Source: Exiguobacterium sp. s146 (GTDB lineage Bacteria; Bacillota; Bacilli; Exiguobacteriales; Exiguobacteriaceae). Taken from it: a stretch of DNA of 64,000 bases. Position numbers and translations under genes: made by a program. Of the stretch, positions 1-8,579 are shown one piece after another. The number at the start of each line of letters is the position of its first letter. Within the stretch, counting starts at the first letter, position 1. The stretch covers positions 434,001 to 498,000 of the forward strand of contig NZ_JACSMA010000002.1 of the NCBI RefSeq assembly GCF_018618415.1, given 5' to 3'. The notes under the pieces are model-generated. The model saw nothing but the letters and a program-made list of their open reading frames with translations. It was not told the DNA's origin and searched no databases.

Positions 1-762
1 GCCCCATGCGTATGGGTGACGTGGCTCGTAGAAGATTTCGTCGACCGTACCTTTCTCAACGATTTTCCCAGCGTACATGACGGCAACGCGGTCTGCCATG
101 TTCGCAACGACACCAAGGTCGTGCGTGATGAAGATGATCGCTGTGCCTGTCTTTTGCTGGATGTCTTTTAAGAGCTCCAAAATTTGAGCTTGAATCGTGA
201 CGTCGAGGGCCGTTGTCGGCTCATCGGCAATCAACACTTTCGGGTTACAAGCGAGCGCGATCGCGATAACGATCCGCTGACGCATCCCACCTGAAAGTTG
301 GTGCGGGTATTGTTTGAGACGCGCCTCTGGGTTTGGAATCCCAACGAGTGTGAGCAATTCAAGCGTACGCTTCTTCGCATCCTCACCCGTGAGTCCTTGG
401 TGTTGCTTCAACCCTTCGGCGATTTGTTTGTAGATTGTCATCGTCGGGTTGAGCGATGTCATCGGATCTTGGAAGATCATCGCGATATCGCGCCCACGAA
501 TTTTAAGCATTTCTTTTTCCGACAACTTCGCCAAGTCTTTCCCTTCGAACAAGATTTCTCCGTTCGTGATTTCACCTGGCGGGTTTGGAATGAGACGCAT
601 AATCGCTTTCGAAGTGACGGATTTACCAGAACCCGATTCCCCAACGATGGCGAGCGTCTCGCCTTTTTTCAAATCAAACGATACGTTGCGAACGGCTTGT
701 ACCGTTCCAGCATACGTATGGAACGAGACCGCTAAGTCTCGGACAGATAAAATCGTTTCCAT
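1..762 (-). CDS. oppD: Oligopeptide ABC transporter ATP-binding protein OppD (partial, runs off left edge)
   Basis: This is the ATPase that powers oligopeptide import, acting at the cytoplasmic face with the OppBC permease. The 254 codons present begin METILSVRDL and are cut by the window edge. Visible motifs in order are Walker A GESGSGKS, the Q-loop FQDPMTSLNP, signature LSGGMRQR, Walker B VLIADEPTTALDV and the switch ITHDLGVV. The tail at the edge reads RHPYAWG, the start of the C-terminal oligopeptide/dipeptide extension (usually RHPYT). The ATG at 762 follows a GGGGGA ribosome site and lies 23 nt after oppC, so it is the distal part of the oppBC operon. oppF would be expected beyond the left edge. 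DppD cannot be excluded on sequence alone; the operon partners favour Opp. Confidence 0.93.
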   Translation of the reverse strand, partial: METILSVRDLAVSFHTYAGTVQAVRNVSFDLKKGETLAIVGESGSGKSVTSKAIMRLIPNPPGEITNGEILFEGKDLAKLSEKEMLKIRGRDIAMIFQDPMTSLNPTMTIYKQIAEGLKQHQGLTGEDAKKRTLELLTLVGIPNPEARLKQYPHQLSGGMRQRIVIAIALACNPKVLIADEPTTALDVTIQAQILELLKDIQQKTGTAIIFITHDLGVVANMADRVAVMYAGKIVEKGTVDEIFYEPRHPYAWG

Positions 763-785
763 GCACGAGTCCCCCTGTTTCTTTA

Positions 786-1811
786 TTATTTACGCATTTT
801 CGGGTCGAACGCATCACGCAAGCCATCGGCGAGCAAGTTGAAGCTGACCATGAGCAAGACGATGATGATTGACGGGATGACGAGCAAGTACGGGAACGTC
901 CGCAACTCTTTGTATCCGTCGTTAATCAACGTACCAAGTGACGCTTGTGGCGGTTGAAGTCCGATCCCGATGAAACTAAGGAATGCCTCAAAGAAGATGG
1001 CAGCTGGAATCGTGAACATAAGTGTGATGATGATGGCGCCGAGCGTGTTCGGAATCAAGTGTTTGAAGATCAAACGTGTACTTGAAGCACCGAGCGTACG
1101 GGCAGCCAAGACGAACTCTTGGTTTTTCAATTTCAATATCTGACCGCGGACGAGTCGACTCATCCCGATCCAGCCGGTGATGGTCATCGCCAAGATGATC
1201 GTGAAGACACCCGGGTCAAAAATCAAGATGAACAAGATAATCAAAATCAAGTTAGGAACACCTGTCAAAATCTCAACGATCCGTTGCATGATGTTATCCG
1301 TACGGCCACCGAAGTAAGCCGAGATCCCACCGTAAGCGACACCGATGACCGTATCCACGATAGCCGCCATCAAACCGATGAAGAGCGAGATGCGTGTCCC
1401 TTCCCAGATACGTGACCAAAGATCACGGCCGAGGTAGTCGGTACCGAACCAGAAATTCTCTTCGACGTTCTTCTGTTCATAGAAGTCGATTTCACGGCCA
1501 CCGAGGTTGGCCATCCCGTCAAACCCAGCCCATTCAAGTCCTGTGACTTTTGGCGGAAGTTTGGCTTGCGAGATGTTTTGCGTATAGGCGTCACGGCCAG
1601 AGAGCATCGGGCCGAATAGAGCGAGCAAGACAAGAATGACGATAATCGATAACGACAAGATGGCTGCTTTGTTTTTCTTTAAGCGCATCCATGCATCTTG
1701 CCAGAAGTTTAGACTTTTACCAGCAATTCGTTCAGCGAGCTGTTCGTTCATCTCGACACGTTGGAACATGTCTTGGTCGAACTGCTCGAAATTCTTTTTG
1801 TTTTCAATCAT
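786..1811 (-). CDS. oppC: Oligopeptide ABC transporter permease OppC
   Basis: Inner-membrane permease subunit of the oligopeptide importer, pairing with OppB. The 341-residue protein has an N-terminal cytoplasmic stretch, a first membrane helix near residues 48-70 (AAILSLSIIVILVLLALFGP), a long extracytoplasmic loop, then five further helices. The inner-membrane ABC transporter EAA loop is seen near residues 240-260 (LAARTLGASSTRLIFKHLIPN), which contacts the ATPase. Its ATG overlaps the oppB TGA by one base (TGATG), and a GGGGGG ribosome site sits inside the oppB end, so translation of the two is probably coupled. Length and topology are normal for OppC/DppC. Confidence 0.95.
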   Translation of the reverse strand: MIENKKNFEQFDQDMFQRVEMNEQLAERIAGKSLNFWQDAWMRLKKNKAAILSLSIIVILVLLALFGPMLSGRDAYTQNISQAKLPPKVTGLEWAGFDGMANLGGREIDFYEQKNVEENFWFGTDYLGRDLWSRIWEGTRISLFIGLMAAIVDTVIGVAYGGISAYFGGRTDNIMQRIVEILTGVPNLILIILFILIFDPGVFTIILAMTITGWIGMSRLVRGQILKLKNQEFVLAARTLGASSTRLIFKHLIPNTLGAIIITLMFTIPAAIFFEAFLSFIGIGLQPPQASLGTLINDGYKELRTFPYLLVIPSIIIVLLMVSFNLLADGLRDAFDPKMRK

Positions 1812-2737
1812 CAGTTATTCCCCCCAAGACGAATACGTGGGTCAACGACTCCGTAGAGCAAGTCGACAAGTAGAATGATAAGAATGAACAGGCCAGAGAA
1901 GAAGAGCGTCGTGCCCATGATGACCGAGTAATCATTCAACGTGATAGAAGTGACGAACAATTCACCGAGTCCAGGTACCGCAAAGATTTTTTCGATAACG
2001 AACGTACCTGTCAATAGACCGGCCGTCATTGGTCCGAGGATTGTGATCGCTGGAATCATCGCGTTACGCACCATGTGCTTCCAAACGATGGCATTCCCGG
2101 TCAATCCTTTCGCTTTCGCGAGCGTGACGTAATCTTGTCCGGTAACTTCTAGCATCTCGGTCCGGACGAAACGGGCAATCGATGCCGTGACCCCGAGCGA
2201 GAGCGAGATGGTCGGTAAAATCGTATGCGCCGGAGAATCCCAGAACGCAACAGGGAGCCATTGCAACTTAACCCCAACATAGTACTGAAGCAGGGCTGCA
2301 AAGACGAATGAAGGGACAGAAATCCCGATTACCGATACGAACATTGAACCATAGTCAATGTATGTGTTATGACGAATGGCTGCCACGATTCCGAGCAACA
2401 ATCCAACAAACGTCCCAAGCACAAGTGCTTGAATACCTAATTGAGCTGAAGGTCCGATTCGTTCCATAATCAATTCCGTCACTGGCCGGTTGGCCGTACG
2501 GAACGATACACCAAGGTCCCCTTGCACAAGGTTTCCTAAGTAAGTCGCATAACGAACTGGAAGCGGATCATTGAGTCCGTAACGGTCGTTCAAGAGCTGA
2601 ATTTGTGTCTCCGTCAATTTCTCCTGGTTTTGGTAAGGCGAACCTGGAAGCAGGTCCATCAGGAAAAACGTGAACGTCGCAATCAAGAAGAACGTGATGA
2701 GGCCGTAAGTCAGCCGCTGAAGAATATAACGTCCCAT
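1811..2737 (-). CDS. oppB: Oligopeptide ABC transporter permease OppB
   Basis: Second permease subunit of the oligopeptide importer. The 308 residues begin MGRYILQRLTYGLITFFLI, the typical start of OppB/DppB with the first membrane helix right at the N-terminus; about six helices follow. The EAA loop is visible as YVTLAKAKGLTGNAIVWKH in the second half, and the ending VVDPRIRLGG is characteristic of the family. A GGGGG ribosome site precedes the ATG. It lies 302 nt downstream of oppA, from which it is separated by a terminator, its own promoter and two CodY-like boxes. That layout lets the binding protein be made in excess over the permease. Confidence 0.95.
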   Translation of the reverse strand: MGRYILQRLTYGLITFFLIATFTFFLMDLLPGSPYQNQEKLTETQIQLLNDRYGLNDPLPVRYATYLGNLVQGDLGVSFRTANRPVTELIMERIGPSAQLGIQALVLGTFVGLLLGIVAAIRHNTYIDYGSMFVSVIGISVPSFVFAALLQYYVGVKLQWLPVAFWDSPAHTILPTISLSLGVTASIARFVRTEMLEVTGQDYVTLAKAKGLTGNAIVWKHMVRNAMIPAITILGPMTAGLLTGTFVIEKIFAVPGLGELFVTSITLNDYSVIMGTTLFFSGLFILIILLVDLLYGVVDPRIRLGGNN

Positions 2738-2832
2738 AAATAAATACCCCCTGTTTTTCTAATGTGTCTATGCTTGCACCAACAGCGTCACTATGACATA
2801 TTTCCCTTTTCATGAATTCACAAAATGAAAGG

Positions 2833-2847
2833 AATTTTCTGAAAGAA
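2833..2847 (-). promoter_or_regulatory. CodY-like box in the oppB leader
   Basis: AATTTTCTGAAAGAA on the plus strand matches 12 of 15 positions of the CodY consensus AATTTTCWGAAAATT. It lies about 90 nt downstream of the likely oppB transcription start, within the leader, where bound CodY could act as a roadblock. Binding is inferred. Confidence 0.55.
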
Positions 2848-2913
2848 TAGGTCAAACGTCATCTCAAGGCTCTTAGCACAGCACATGAAAATTGAAGAAT
2901 CCTTAGTTTGTAA

Positions 2914-2928
2914 AGTATTCTGAATTTT
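2914..2928 (-). promoter_or_regulatory. CodY-like box at the oppB transcription start
   Basis: AGTATTCTGAATTTT keeps the full TTCTGAA core and matches 11 of 15 positions of the CodY consensus. It begins about 6 nt downstream of the start point expected from the TATAAT at 2941-2946. It is a second, weaker element of the same control region. Confidence 0.45.
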
Positions 2929-2940
2929 CACTGTTACTAC

Positions 2941-2968
2941 ATTATACTTTACCAACAAAACTTTTGAA
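2941..2968 (-). promoter_or_regulatory. Probable sigma-A promoter of oppBCD
   Basis: On the minus strand TTCAAA (2963-2968) is followed after 16 nt by a perfect TATAAT (2941-2946). It lies between the oppA terminator and oppB. The rest of this 302-nt intergenic stretch holds the terminator, the two CodY-like boxes and no recognisable gene. Confidence 0.6.
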
Positions 2969-2998
2969 TAGTTTTTTCTCTGATTTCTCATTTTTTTT

Positions 2999-3034
2999 TA
3001 GAAAAGGGGGGACATGCGTGATGCATGCCCCCTT
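2999..3034 (-). terminator. Intrinsic terminator after oppA
   Basis: A GC-rich hairpin (GGGGG plus CATGC arms with a one-base bulge and a 5-nt loop) is followed by TTTTCT on the minus strand. It comes just after the oppA stop codon and separates oppA from oppBCD. Confidence 0.8.
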
Positions 3035-3039
3035 CTCAT

Positions 3040-4656
3040 TTAGTTGATGTCGACGTATTTGTACTGGTAGTCAGCACCGAATAGTTGACGGTTGAAGTTT
3101 TCGACGTTCGGACGGAGCAAGTAAGCGACACCCGCTTGGTAAAGCGGCATGATGGCTTGGTCTTGTTCAATCAAGAGCGTTTCTGCTTCTTTGAACTTGT
3201 CATAACGCGCATCGATCGCTGTTTCAGCTGATGCTTCATCAATCAACTTGTCGTATGCTGCCGACTTGTAGTTGATGTCGTTCTGACCGTTGTCTGATGT
3301 GAAGATGCCAAGGTTCGTGAGTGGATCTTGATAGTCAGGTCCCCAAAGGGCGAATGACATCTGATACTCTCCGTTCGCTTCGAGTTCGAGCTTGTTGTTG
3401 AACGGTTGTTGTGAGATGTTCACGGTCACGTTCGGCAAGTTCGACTCGAGTTGGCCTTTCATGTACTCTGAAATTTGTTTCGATACTTCGCTATCGAATG
3501 AGAGAAGTTCGATGGTGACAGCTTCGCCGCCAGTCGCCTCTTCCCAAAGTGATGCTGCTTCGTCAGCGTTCGTTTCGAAATGCTTCACGCCTTCTGCGTA
3601 ATCCGTTCCGTCTTCATACTTGATGAATTCTTTCGGGACAAACGAAGTCGTTGCGATTGAGCCGTTGTTCAACAGCTGATCGATAATCCCGGTTGGGTCG
3701 ACCGCACGAGCGACGGCTTTACGGGCGTTGACGTCAGCGAAGAGTTCATCTTCGTGGTTAAACTTGAAGTAACCGACAGATGACCGAAGGCCTGTGCTGT
3801 AGTCATCGTTCTCTTGGAATGCGGCAACTTGTTCAGATGAGAGGCCGGCGTAGTCGACTTCTCCTGCTTCATACAAGTTGACGACAGTTGATGTGTCTTT
3901 GACGACGCGAACGTCGACTTTCTCGAGGGCTACATTTTCAGCATCCCAATACGATTCGTTTTTCGCTAACACGTATCCTTGCTCGCGATCCCACTCCGAC
4001 CATGTGAACGGACCGTTGTAGATGTGGTTTTCTGGTGACGTTGAGAAGTCTGCGCCTTTTTCAGTGGCGAACGCTTCGTTGATCGGTGTGAACGTACCGA
4101 ACGATGTGAGTGAGATGAACGATGGGTCTGGACGCTCGAGTGTAACTTCAAGTGTCTTCTCATCGATCGCCTTCACACCGAGATCTTCTTTAGGAAGTTT
4201 ACCAGTGTTGATGGCTTCGGCATTTTTAACCGTGTTCATGATGTACGCGTACTGTGAACCTGTTTCAGGATCCACGGCGCGTTGCCAAGCGTAGACGAAG
4301 TCGTTCGCTGTGACAGGTTCTCCATTTGACCATTCCGCGTCACGGAGTGTGAACGTGTAGACCGTTTCGTCTTCACTCACTTCTGGCTCTCCTTCGGCGA
4401 TGGCTGGAACGGCATTTCCGTCTTGGTCAAGACGGTAAAGACCTTCCATCGTGTTGGCGATCAAGTTGAACGCCACAGCGTCCGTCGCGAGCGCCGGGTC
4501 AGCTGTAGTAATGTCAGACGTATCCGTCAAGCGGAGAATCTTTTCTCCGTTCGAAGACGAATCGCCGTCAGAGTCTCCGCCAGTCGAGCAAGCGGCGAGC
4601 ACTGAACCGAGTGCCAAGATGAGTGTCATCATGAGCAAAATCGATTTTTTCTTCAT
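3040..4656 (-). CDS. oppA: Oligopeptide-binding lipoprotein OppA (operon copy)
   Basis: Extracellular solute-binding lipoprotein (SBP_bac_5 family) that captures oligopeptides and delivers them to OppBC. From the ATG at 4656 the 538-residue protein starts MKKKSILLMM, with a hydrophobic signal peptide and lipobox LAAC at Cys23. The family core includes EGLYRLDQDG, TFTLRDAEWSNGEPVTANDFVYAW and the later LALWGPDYQDP-like segment (here MSFALWGPDYQDP). I chose 4656 rather than an ATG 54 nt upstream because a GGGGAC ribosome site immediately precedes it and the lipoprotein signal begins there. It is the first gene of the opp cluster, with a strong promoter and a near-perfect CodY box in its leader. 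Two further OppA-like genes lie at 6.7-10.1 kb. Confidence 0.95.
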   Translation of the reverse strand: MKKKSILLMMTLILALGSVLAACSTGGDSDGDSSSNGEKILRLTDTSDITTADPALATDAVAFNLIANTMEGLYRLDQDGNAVPAIAEGEPEVSEDETVYTFTLRDAEWSNGEPVTANDFVYAWQRAVDPETGSQYAYIMNTVKNAEAINTGKLPKEDLGVKAIDEKTLEVTLERPDPSFISLTSFGTFTPINEAFATEKGADFSTSPENHIYNGPFTWSEWDREQGYVLAKNESYWDAENVALEKVDVRVVKDTSTVVNLYEAGEVDYAGLSSEQVAAFQENDDYSTGLRSSVGYFKFNHEDELFADVNARKAVARAVDPTGIIDQLLNNGSIATTSFVPKEFIKYEDGTDYAEGVKHFETNADEAASLWEEATGGEAVTIELLSFDSEVSKQISEYMKGQLESNLPNVTVNISQQPFNNKLELEANGEYQMSFALWGPDYQDPLTNLGIFTSDNGQNDINYKSAAYDKLIDEASAETAIDARYDKFKEAETLLIEQDQAIMPLYQAGVAYLLRPNVENFNRQLFGADYQYKYVDIN

Positions 4657-4724
4657 TGCGATGTCCCCTTTCTGTATCGTGAAGCATGGCGTTTCGTCGG
4701 ACCGTAACATCTTACTTTTTCTTT

Positions 4725-4739
4725 AATTTTCTGAATATT
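4725..4739 (-). promoter_or_regulatory. CodY box in the oppA leader
   Basis: AATTTTCTGAATATT matches 14 of 15 positions of the CodY consensus AATTTTCWGAAAATT. It lies about 27-41 nt downstream of the predicted oppA transcription start, a position typical of CodY roadblock repression. CodY control of opp genes is established in other Firmicutes; binding here is inferred. Confidence 0.75.
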
Positions 4740-4772
4740 TCATTTTGTATCCGACGAAAGAACGTTAGGGCT

Positions 4773-4802
4773 ATTGTAAAAAAAAATTAATCAAACTGTC
4801 AA
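4773..4802 (-). promoter_or_regulatory. Sigma-A promoter of oppA
   Basis: On the minus strand a perfect TTGACA (4797-4802) is followed after 18 nt by TACAAT (4773-4778). It is placed to give a leader of about 110 nt before the oppA ATG, containing the CodY box. Confidence 0.75.
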
Positions 4803-4928
4803 CTCCCCAATAAACCGCTGTCATTTTTGACACGAACTTCTCGCCATTTATGCCGCACAACGGGTATCATAGAGCCATAGGGCGGATGACTCGAGGGAGC
4901 GCATCCACACTGAAAGGAGTTTGTCACA

Positions 4929-5297
4929 TTGAAAAATTTTAGAAGTATATTAATCGTTTGGGGAATTGTCACAATTGCCTACACGATTTGGTCTACCGTC
5001 TCCTACTATCAAGATGAGACGATCTGGTTCCATTTGAGCGGCGGCTTGTTCGTTGGCGGCATACTCGTCTTTGCCATCGGCATGTTTTCTCATATGGGTG
5101 CCACCGGATTGTTCGACGGATTCATGTACGGCTTCAAACGTAATCGTCGGGCCAAGTTGAAAGAGATCGATCCGGACTATGAAGAAGATGAAGAAGCGTC
5201 ACCGGAAGAGCGCGCCGACCAAAGACGCTCGGCGTGGCGCTGGGTGTACGTCGGTGTCGCAAGCGTCATTCTTTCCTACGTGATCACGCTCGTTTGA
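4929..5297 (+). CDS. Small two-helix membrane protein, DUF3899-like
   Basis: A 122-residue integral membrane protein of unknown function. Two helices lie near residues 7-25 and 36-56, followed by GLFDGFMYGFKR, a basic patch, an acidic stretch (DPDYEEDEEASPEE), and a third helix at the C-terminus (residues 101-121). The G-L-F-D-G-F-x-Y-x-F-K-R element after the second helix resembles DUF3899 proteins of Bacillales. The start codon is TTG at 4929, chosen because AAGGAG lies 9 nt upstream. It stands between divergent oppA and the trpS T-box and is probably transcribed alone. The family assignment is from memory of the motif and is moderate. Confidence 0.7.
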   Translation: MKNFRSILIVWGIVTIAYTIWSTVSYYQDETIWFHLSGGLFVGGILVFAIGMFSHMGATGLFDGFMYGFKRNRRAKLKEIDPDYEEDEEASPEERADQRRSAWRWVYVGVASVILSYVITLV

Positions 5298-5334
5298 CCT
5301 TCCGATTTCACGGTCGATGTGCTACACTATGGCT

Positions 5335-6600
<1,266 letters not shown>

Positions 6601-6605
6601 AACGA

Positions 6606-6637
6606 AGCCGCCCTTTGCGTTCAAAGGGCGGCTTTTT
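6606..6637 (+). terminator. Intrinsic terminator of trpS
   Basis: AGCCGCCCTTTG and CAAAGGGCGGCT form a 12-bp stem followed by TTTTT, starting 6 nt after the trpS stop codon. Confidence 0.92.
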
Positions 6638-6668
6638 CGTGCAACGTGATTGCTCAAACGGAAGACAC

Positions 6669-6701
6669 AAAAAAAGAGACAGGCGTCCCCGTCTCTTTTT
6701 T
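6669..6701 (-). terminator. Intrinsic terminator of the second oppA-like gene
   Basis: On the minus strand GAGAC and GTCTC arms enclose a 10-nt loop and are followed by TTTTTTT. The flanking A and T tracts make it capable of working in both directions between trpS and the convergent oppA-like gene. Confidence 0.85.
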
Positions 6702-6720
6702 GTATGCGTATTGTTTCTTA

Positions 6721-8376
6721 TTACTCTTTGCCTTCGATAGATGCCCACTTGTACGAGTAGTCAGCGCCGAACGCGTGTTCAACGATTCCTTTAACGTATG
6801 GCTTCGTGAGGCGAGCCGATCCACGTTGGTAAACTGGCGAGATCGCGTTCTCTTCAAGAACGATTTTCTCTGCAGCTTGAAGGTCAGCCCAACGCTGTTC
6901 AGCATCTGTGCTTGATTTCGCAGATTCGATGAGCTTGTCAAATTCTTCGTTCGACCACTTACCACGGTTGTATGGTCCGTCAGTGACGAAGAGGTCAACG
7001 AATGTCATTGGATCCTGATAGTCAGGGCCCCAGCCAGCGAATGTCAACTCGAACTCACCTTTGTTCTCAAGGTCAAGTTTGTTGTTGAACGGTTGTTGCT
7101 TGATTGTAAGCGTGATCCCTGGAAGGTTCTTCTCAAGTTCACCTTTGATGAACTCACCGATTTGCTTCGCAGATTCTGAGTCATAGTTGAGGAGCTCGAT
7201 TTCGACAGAGTCTTGACCGAGTTCTTCAAGTCCTTTTTCCCAAAGCTCTTTCGCTTTGTCCACGTCGTAGCCGCCGATGTCGCCGTTCGCTTCACGGAAG
7301 TCCGCGCCGTCTGGTCCAGTGACGAAGTCTTTAGGTACGAGGTAGTTGGCAGGGACTGAACCGTTCGCAAGGAGCGTTTCAGAGATCGCTGCTTTATCGT
7401 ATGCCGCGTCAATCGCATTACGGATGTTTTGGTTGTCGAGCGCTTCAACCTCAGTGTTGAACTGAAGGTAGAAGAGTGTTGGCTCAACGACAGTTGAGAA
7501 GTCTTCGTTGTCTTGGTATTGAGCAACGAGTTCAGAAGTCAAACCAGTGCGGTCAACGTCGCCGTTTTCGTACAAGTTAACACCTGTTGAAACTTCTTTA
7601 ACGACTTTAACGTTGATTTCTTCAAGTTTGACGGCTTCAGCATCCCAATAGTCGTCGTTTTTGACCATTTTCCAGCCTTGCTCGCGCTCCCAGCTTTCGA
7701 GTTTGAACGGTCCGTTGTAGAGAGTTGTCTCTGCAGACGTACCGAAGTTCTCGCCTTGCTCTTTGTCGAACGACTCAAGTTTAGGCATGAATACGCCGAA
7801 GCTTGTGAGACCGAGGAAGTAATCAGCTGGTGCAGTCAATTTTACTTCAAGTGTCTGCTCATCAGTCGCAGTGACGCCGACAGCGTCACGCTCGCCTTTG
7901 CCTGTGTTGTAGGCTTCAGCGCCTTCGATGATTGACATAACGTAAGCATATTGTGATGCGTTGTCCGGGTTAAGAACTTCTTTCCAAGCGTATTCGAAGT
8001 CGTTAGCTGTTACAGGCTCGCCGTTAGACCAAGTTGCGCCTTCACGGATTTTGAACGTGTACGTTTTACCGTCTTCAGAAACTTCGTGTGACTCCGCGAT
8101 CCCTGGTGTCGGGTTATCGTCTTTGTCCATACGATAAAGACCTTCGTTAACGTTGTTCAAGACGTTGAATGAAACCGCGTCTGTTGCAAGCGTTGGGTTA
8201 AGTGAAGGGATGTCTGAGCTATCGAGCAAGTTGAGGACTTGCGCTTCATCAGTATTTTCTGATGCGTTATTGTCAGTTGTTGCTCCCTCTTCCTCCCCTG
8301 TCGAACATGCCGCTAGGAATGCGCTAGATAGAAGTGTTACCGACGTTGCTAAAGCAAAACCTTTTTTCTTATTCAT
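6721..8376 (-). CDS. oppA: Oligopeptide-binding lipoprotein, OppA family (second copy)
   Basis: A 551-residue solute-binding lipoprotein closely related to the OppA at 3.0-4.7 kb. It has a lysine-rich N-terminus, a signal helix and lipobox LAAC with Cys24, followed by an acidic low-complexity linker. The core shows NEGLYRMDKDD, YTFKIREGATWSNGEPVTANDFEYAW and LTFAGWGPDYQDP. It has its own promoter and terminator and no permease beside it, so it probably supplies the OppBCDF importer with a different peptide range. A CodY box sits exactly in the promoter spacer. The second copy looks intact; the two N-terminal halves align closely, suggesting duplication. Confidence 0.93.
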   Translation of the reverse strand: MNKKKGFALATSVTLLSSAFLAACSTGEEEGATTDNNASENTDEAQVLNLLDSSDIPSLNPTLATDAVSFNVLNNVNEGLYRMDKDDNPTPGIAESHEVSEDGKTYTFKIREGATWSNGEPVTANDFEYAWKEVLNPDNASQYAYVMSIIEGAEAYNTGKGERDAVGVTATDEQTLEVKLTAPADYFLGLTSFGVFMPKLESFDKEQGENFGTSAETTLYNGPFKLESWEREQGWKMVKNDDYWDAEAVKLEEINVKVVKEVSTGVNLYENGDVDRTGLTSELVAQYQDNEDFSTVVEPTLFYLQFNTEVEALDNQNIRNAIDAAYDKAAISETLLANGSVPANYLVPKDFVTGPDGADFREANGDIGGYDVDKAKELWEKGLEELGQDSVEIELLNYDSESAKQIGEFIKGELEKNLPGITLTIKQQPFNNKLDLENKGEFELTFAGWGPDYQDPMTFVDLFVTDGPYNRGKWSNEEFDKLIESAKSSTDAEQRWADLQAAEKIVLEENAISPVYQRGSARLTKPYVKGIVEHAFGADYSYKWASIEGKE

Positions 8377-8425
8377 TGCGATGACCCCCTGATTTTTTTC
8401 GTTTTAACGAAATGAACGATGGTAG

Positions 8426-8440
8426 AAAATTCTGATAGTT
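8426..8440 (-). promoter_or_regulatory. Secondary CodY-like box of the second oppA-like gene
   Basis: AAAATTCTGATAGTT matches 11 of 15 positions of the CodY consensus. It lies 40-60 nt downstream of the stronger box at 8486-8500, within the leader. Confidence 0.45.
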
Positions 8441-8478
8441 CACTTTACAAAATTTGTTACCACAATCCCGTTGAAGCA

Positions 8479-8506
8479 ATAATACAATATTCTGATAATT
8501 TTGCAA
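8479..8506 (-). promoter_or_regulatory. Sigma-A promoter of the second oppA-like gene
   Basis: On the minus strand TTGCAA (8501-8506) and TATTAT (8479-8484) are separated by 16 nt. The whole spacer is occupied by a CodY box, so binding would directly exclude RNA polymerase. Confidence 0.7.
8486..8500 (-). promoter_or_regulatory. CodY box inside the promoter spacer
   Basis: AATATTCTGATAATT matches 13 of 15 positions of AATTTTCWGAAAATT and fills the space between the -35 and -10 elements of the second oppA-like gene. Confidence 0.72.
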
Positions 8507-8545
8507 AGTGTTTATTTTGATTTTTCTAAAAAATTTTTAGTATAG

Positions 8546-8579
8546 GCTAAAAGCCCGCCTATACAGACGGGCTTTTAGC
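8546..8579 (-). terminator. Hairpin at the end of the third oppA-like gene
   Basis: GCTAAAAGCCCG and CGGGCTTTTAGC form a 12-bp stem with a 10-nt loop abutting the stop codon of the gene at 8580. The following tract on the minus strand is only loosely T-rich, so efficiency is uncertain. Confidence 0.7.

Noticed and set aside
4827-4854. TTGACA with TATGCC as promoter of the DUF3899-like gene
   Set aside because: The -10 is a poor match and another candidate (TATCAT, about 4872) is equally plausible, so I could not choose.
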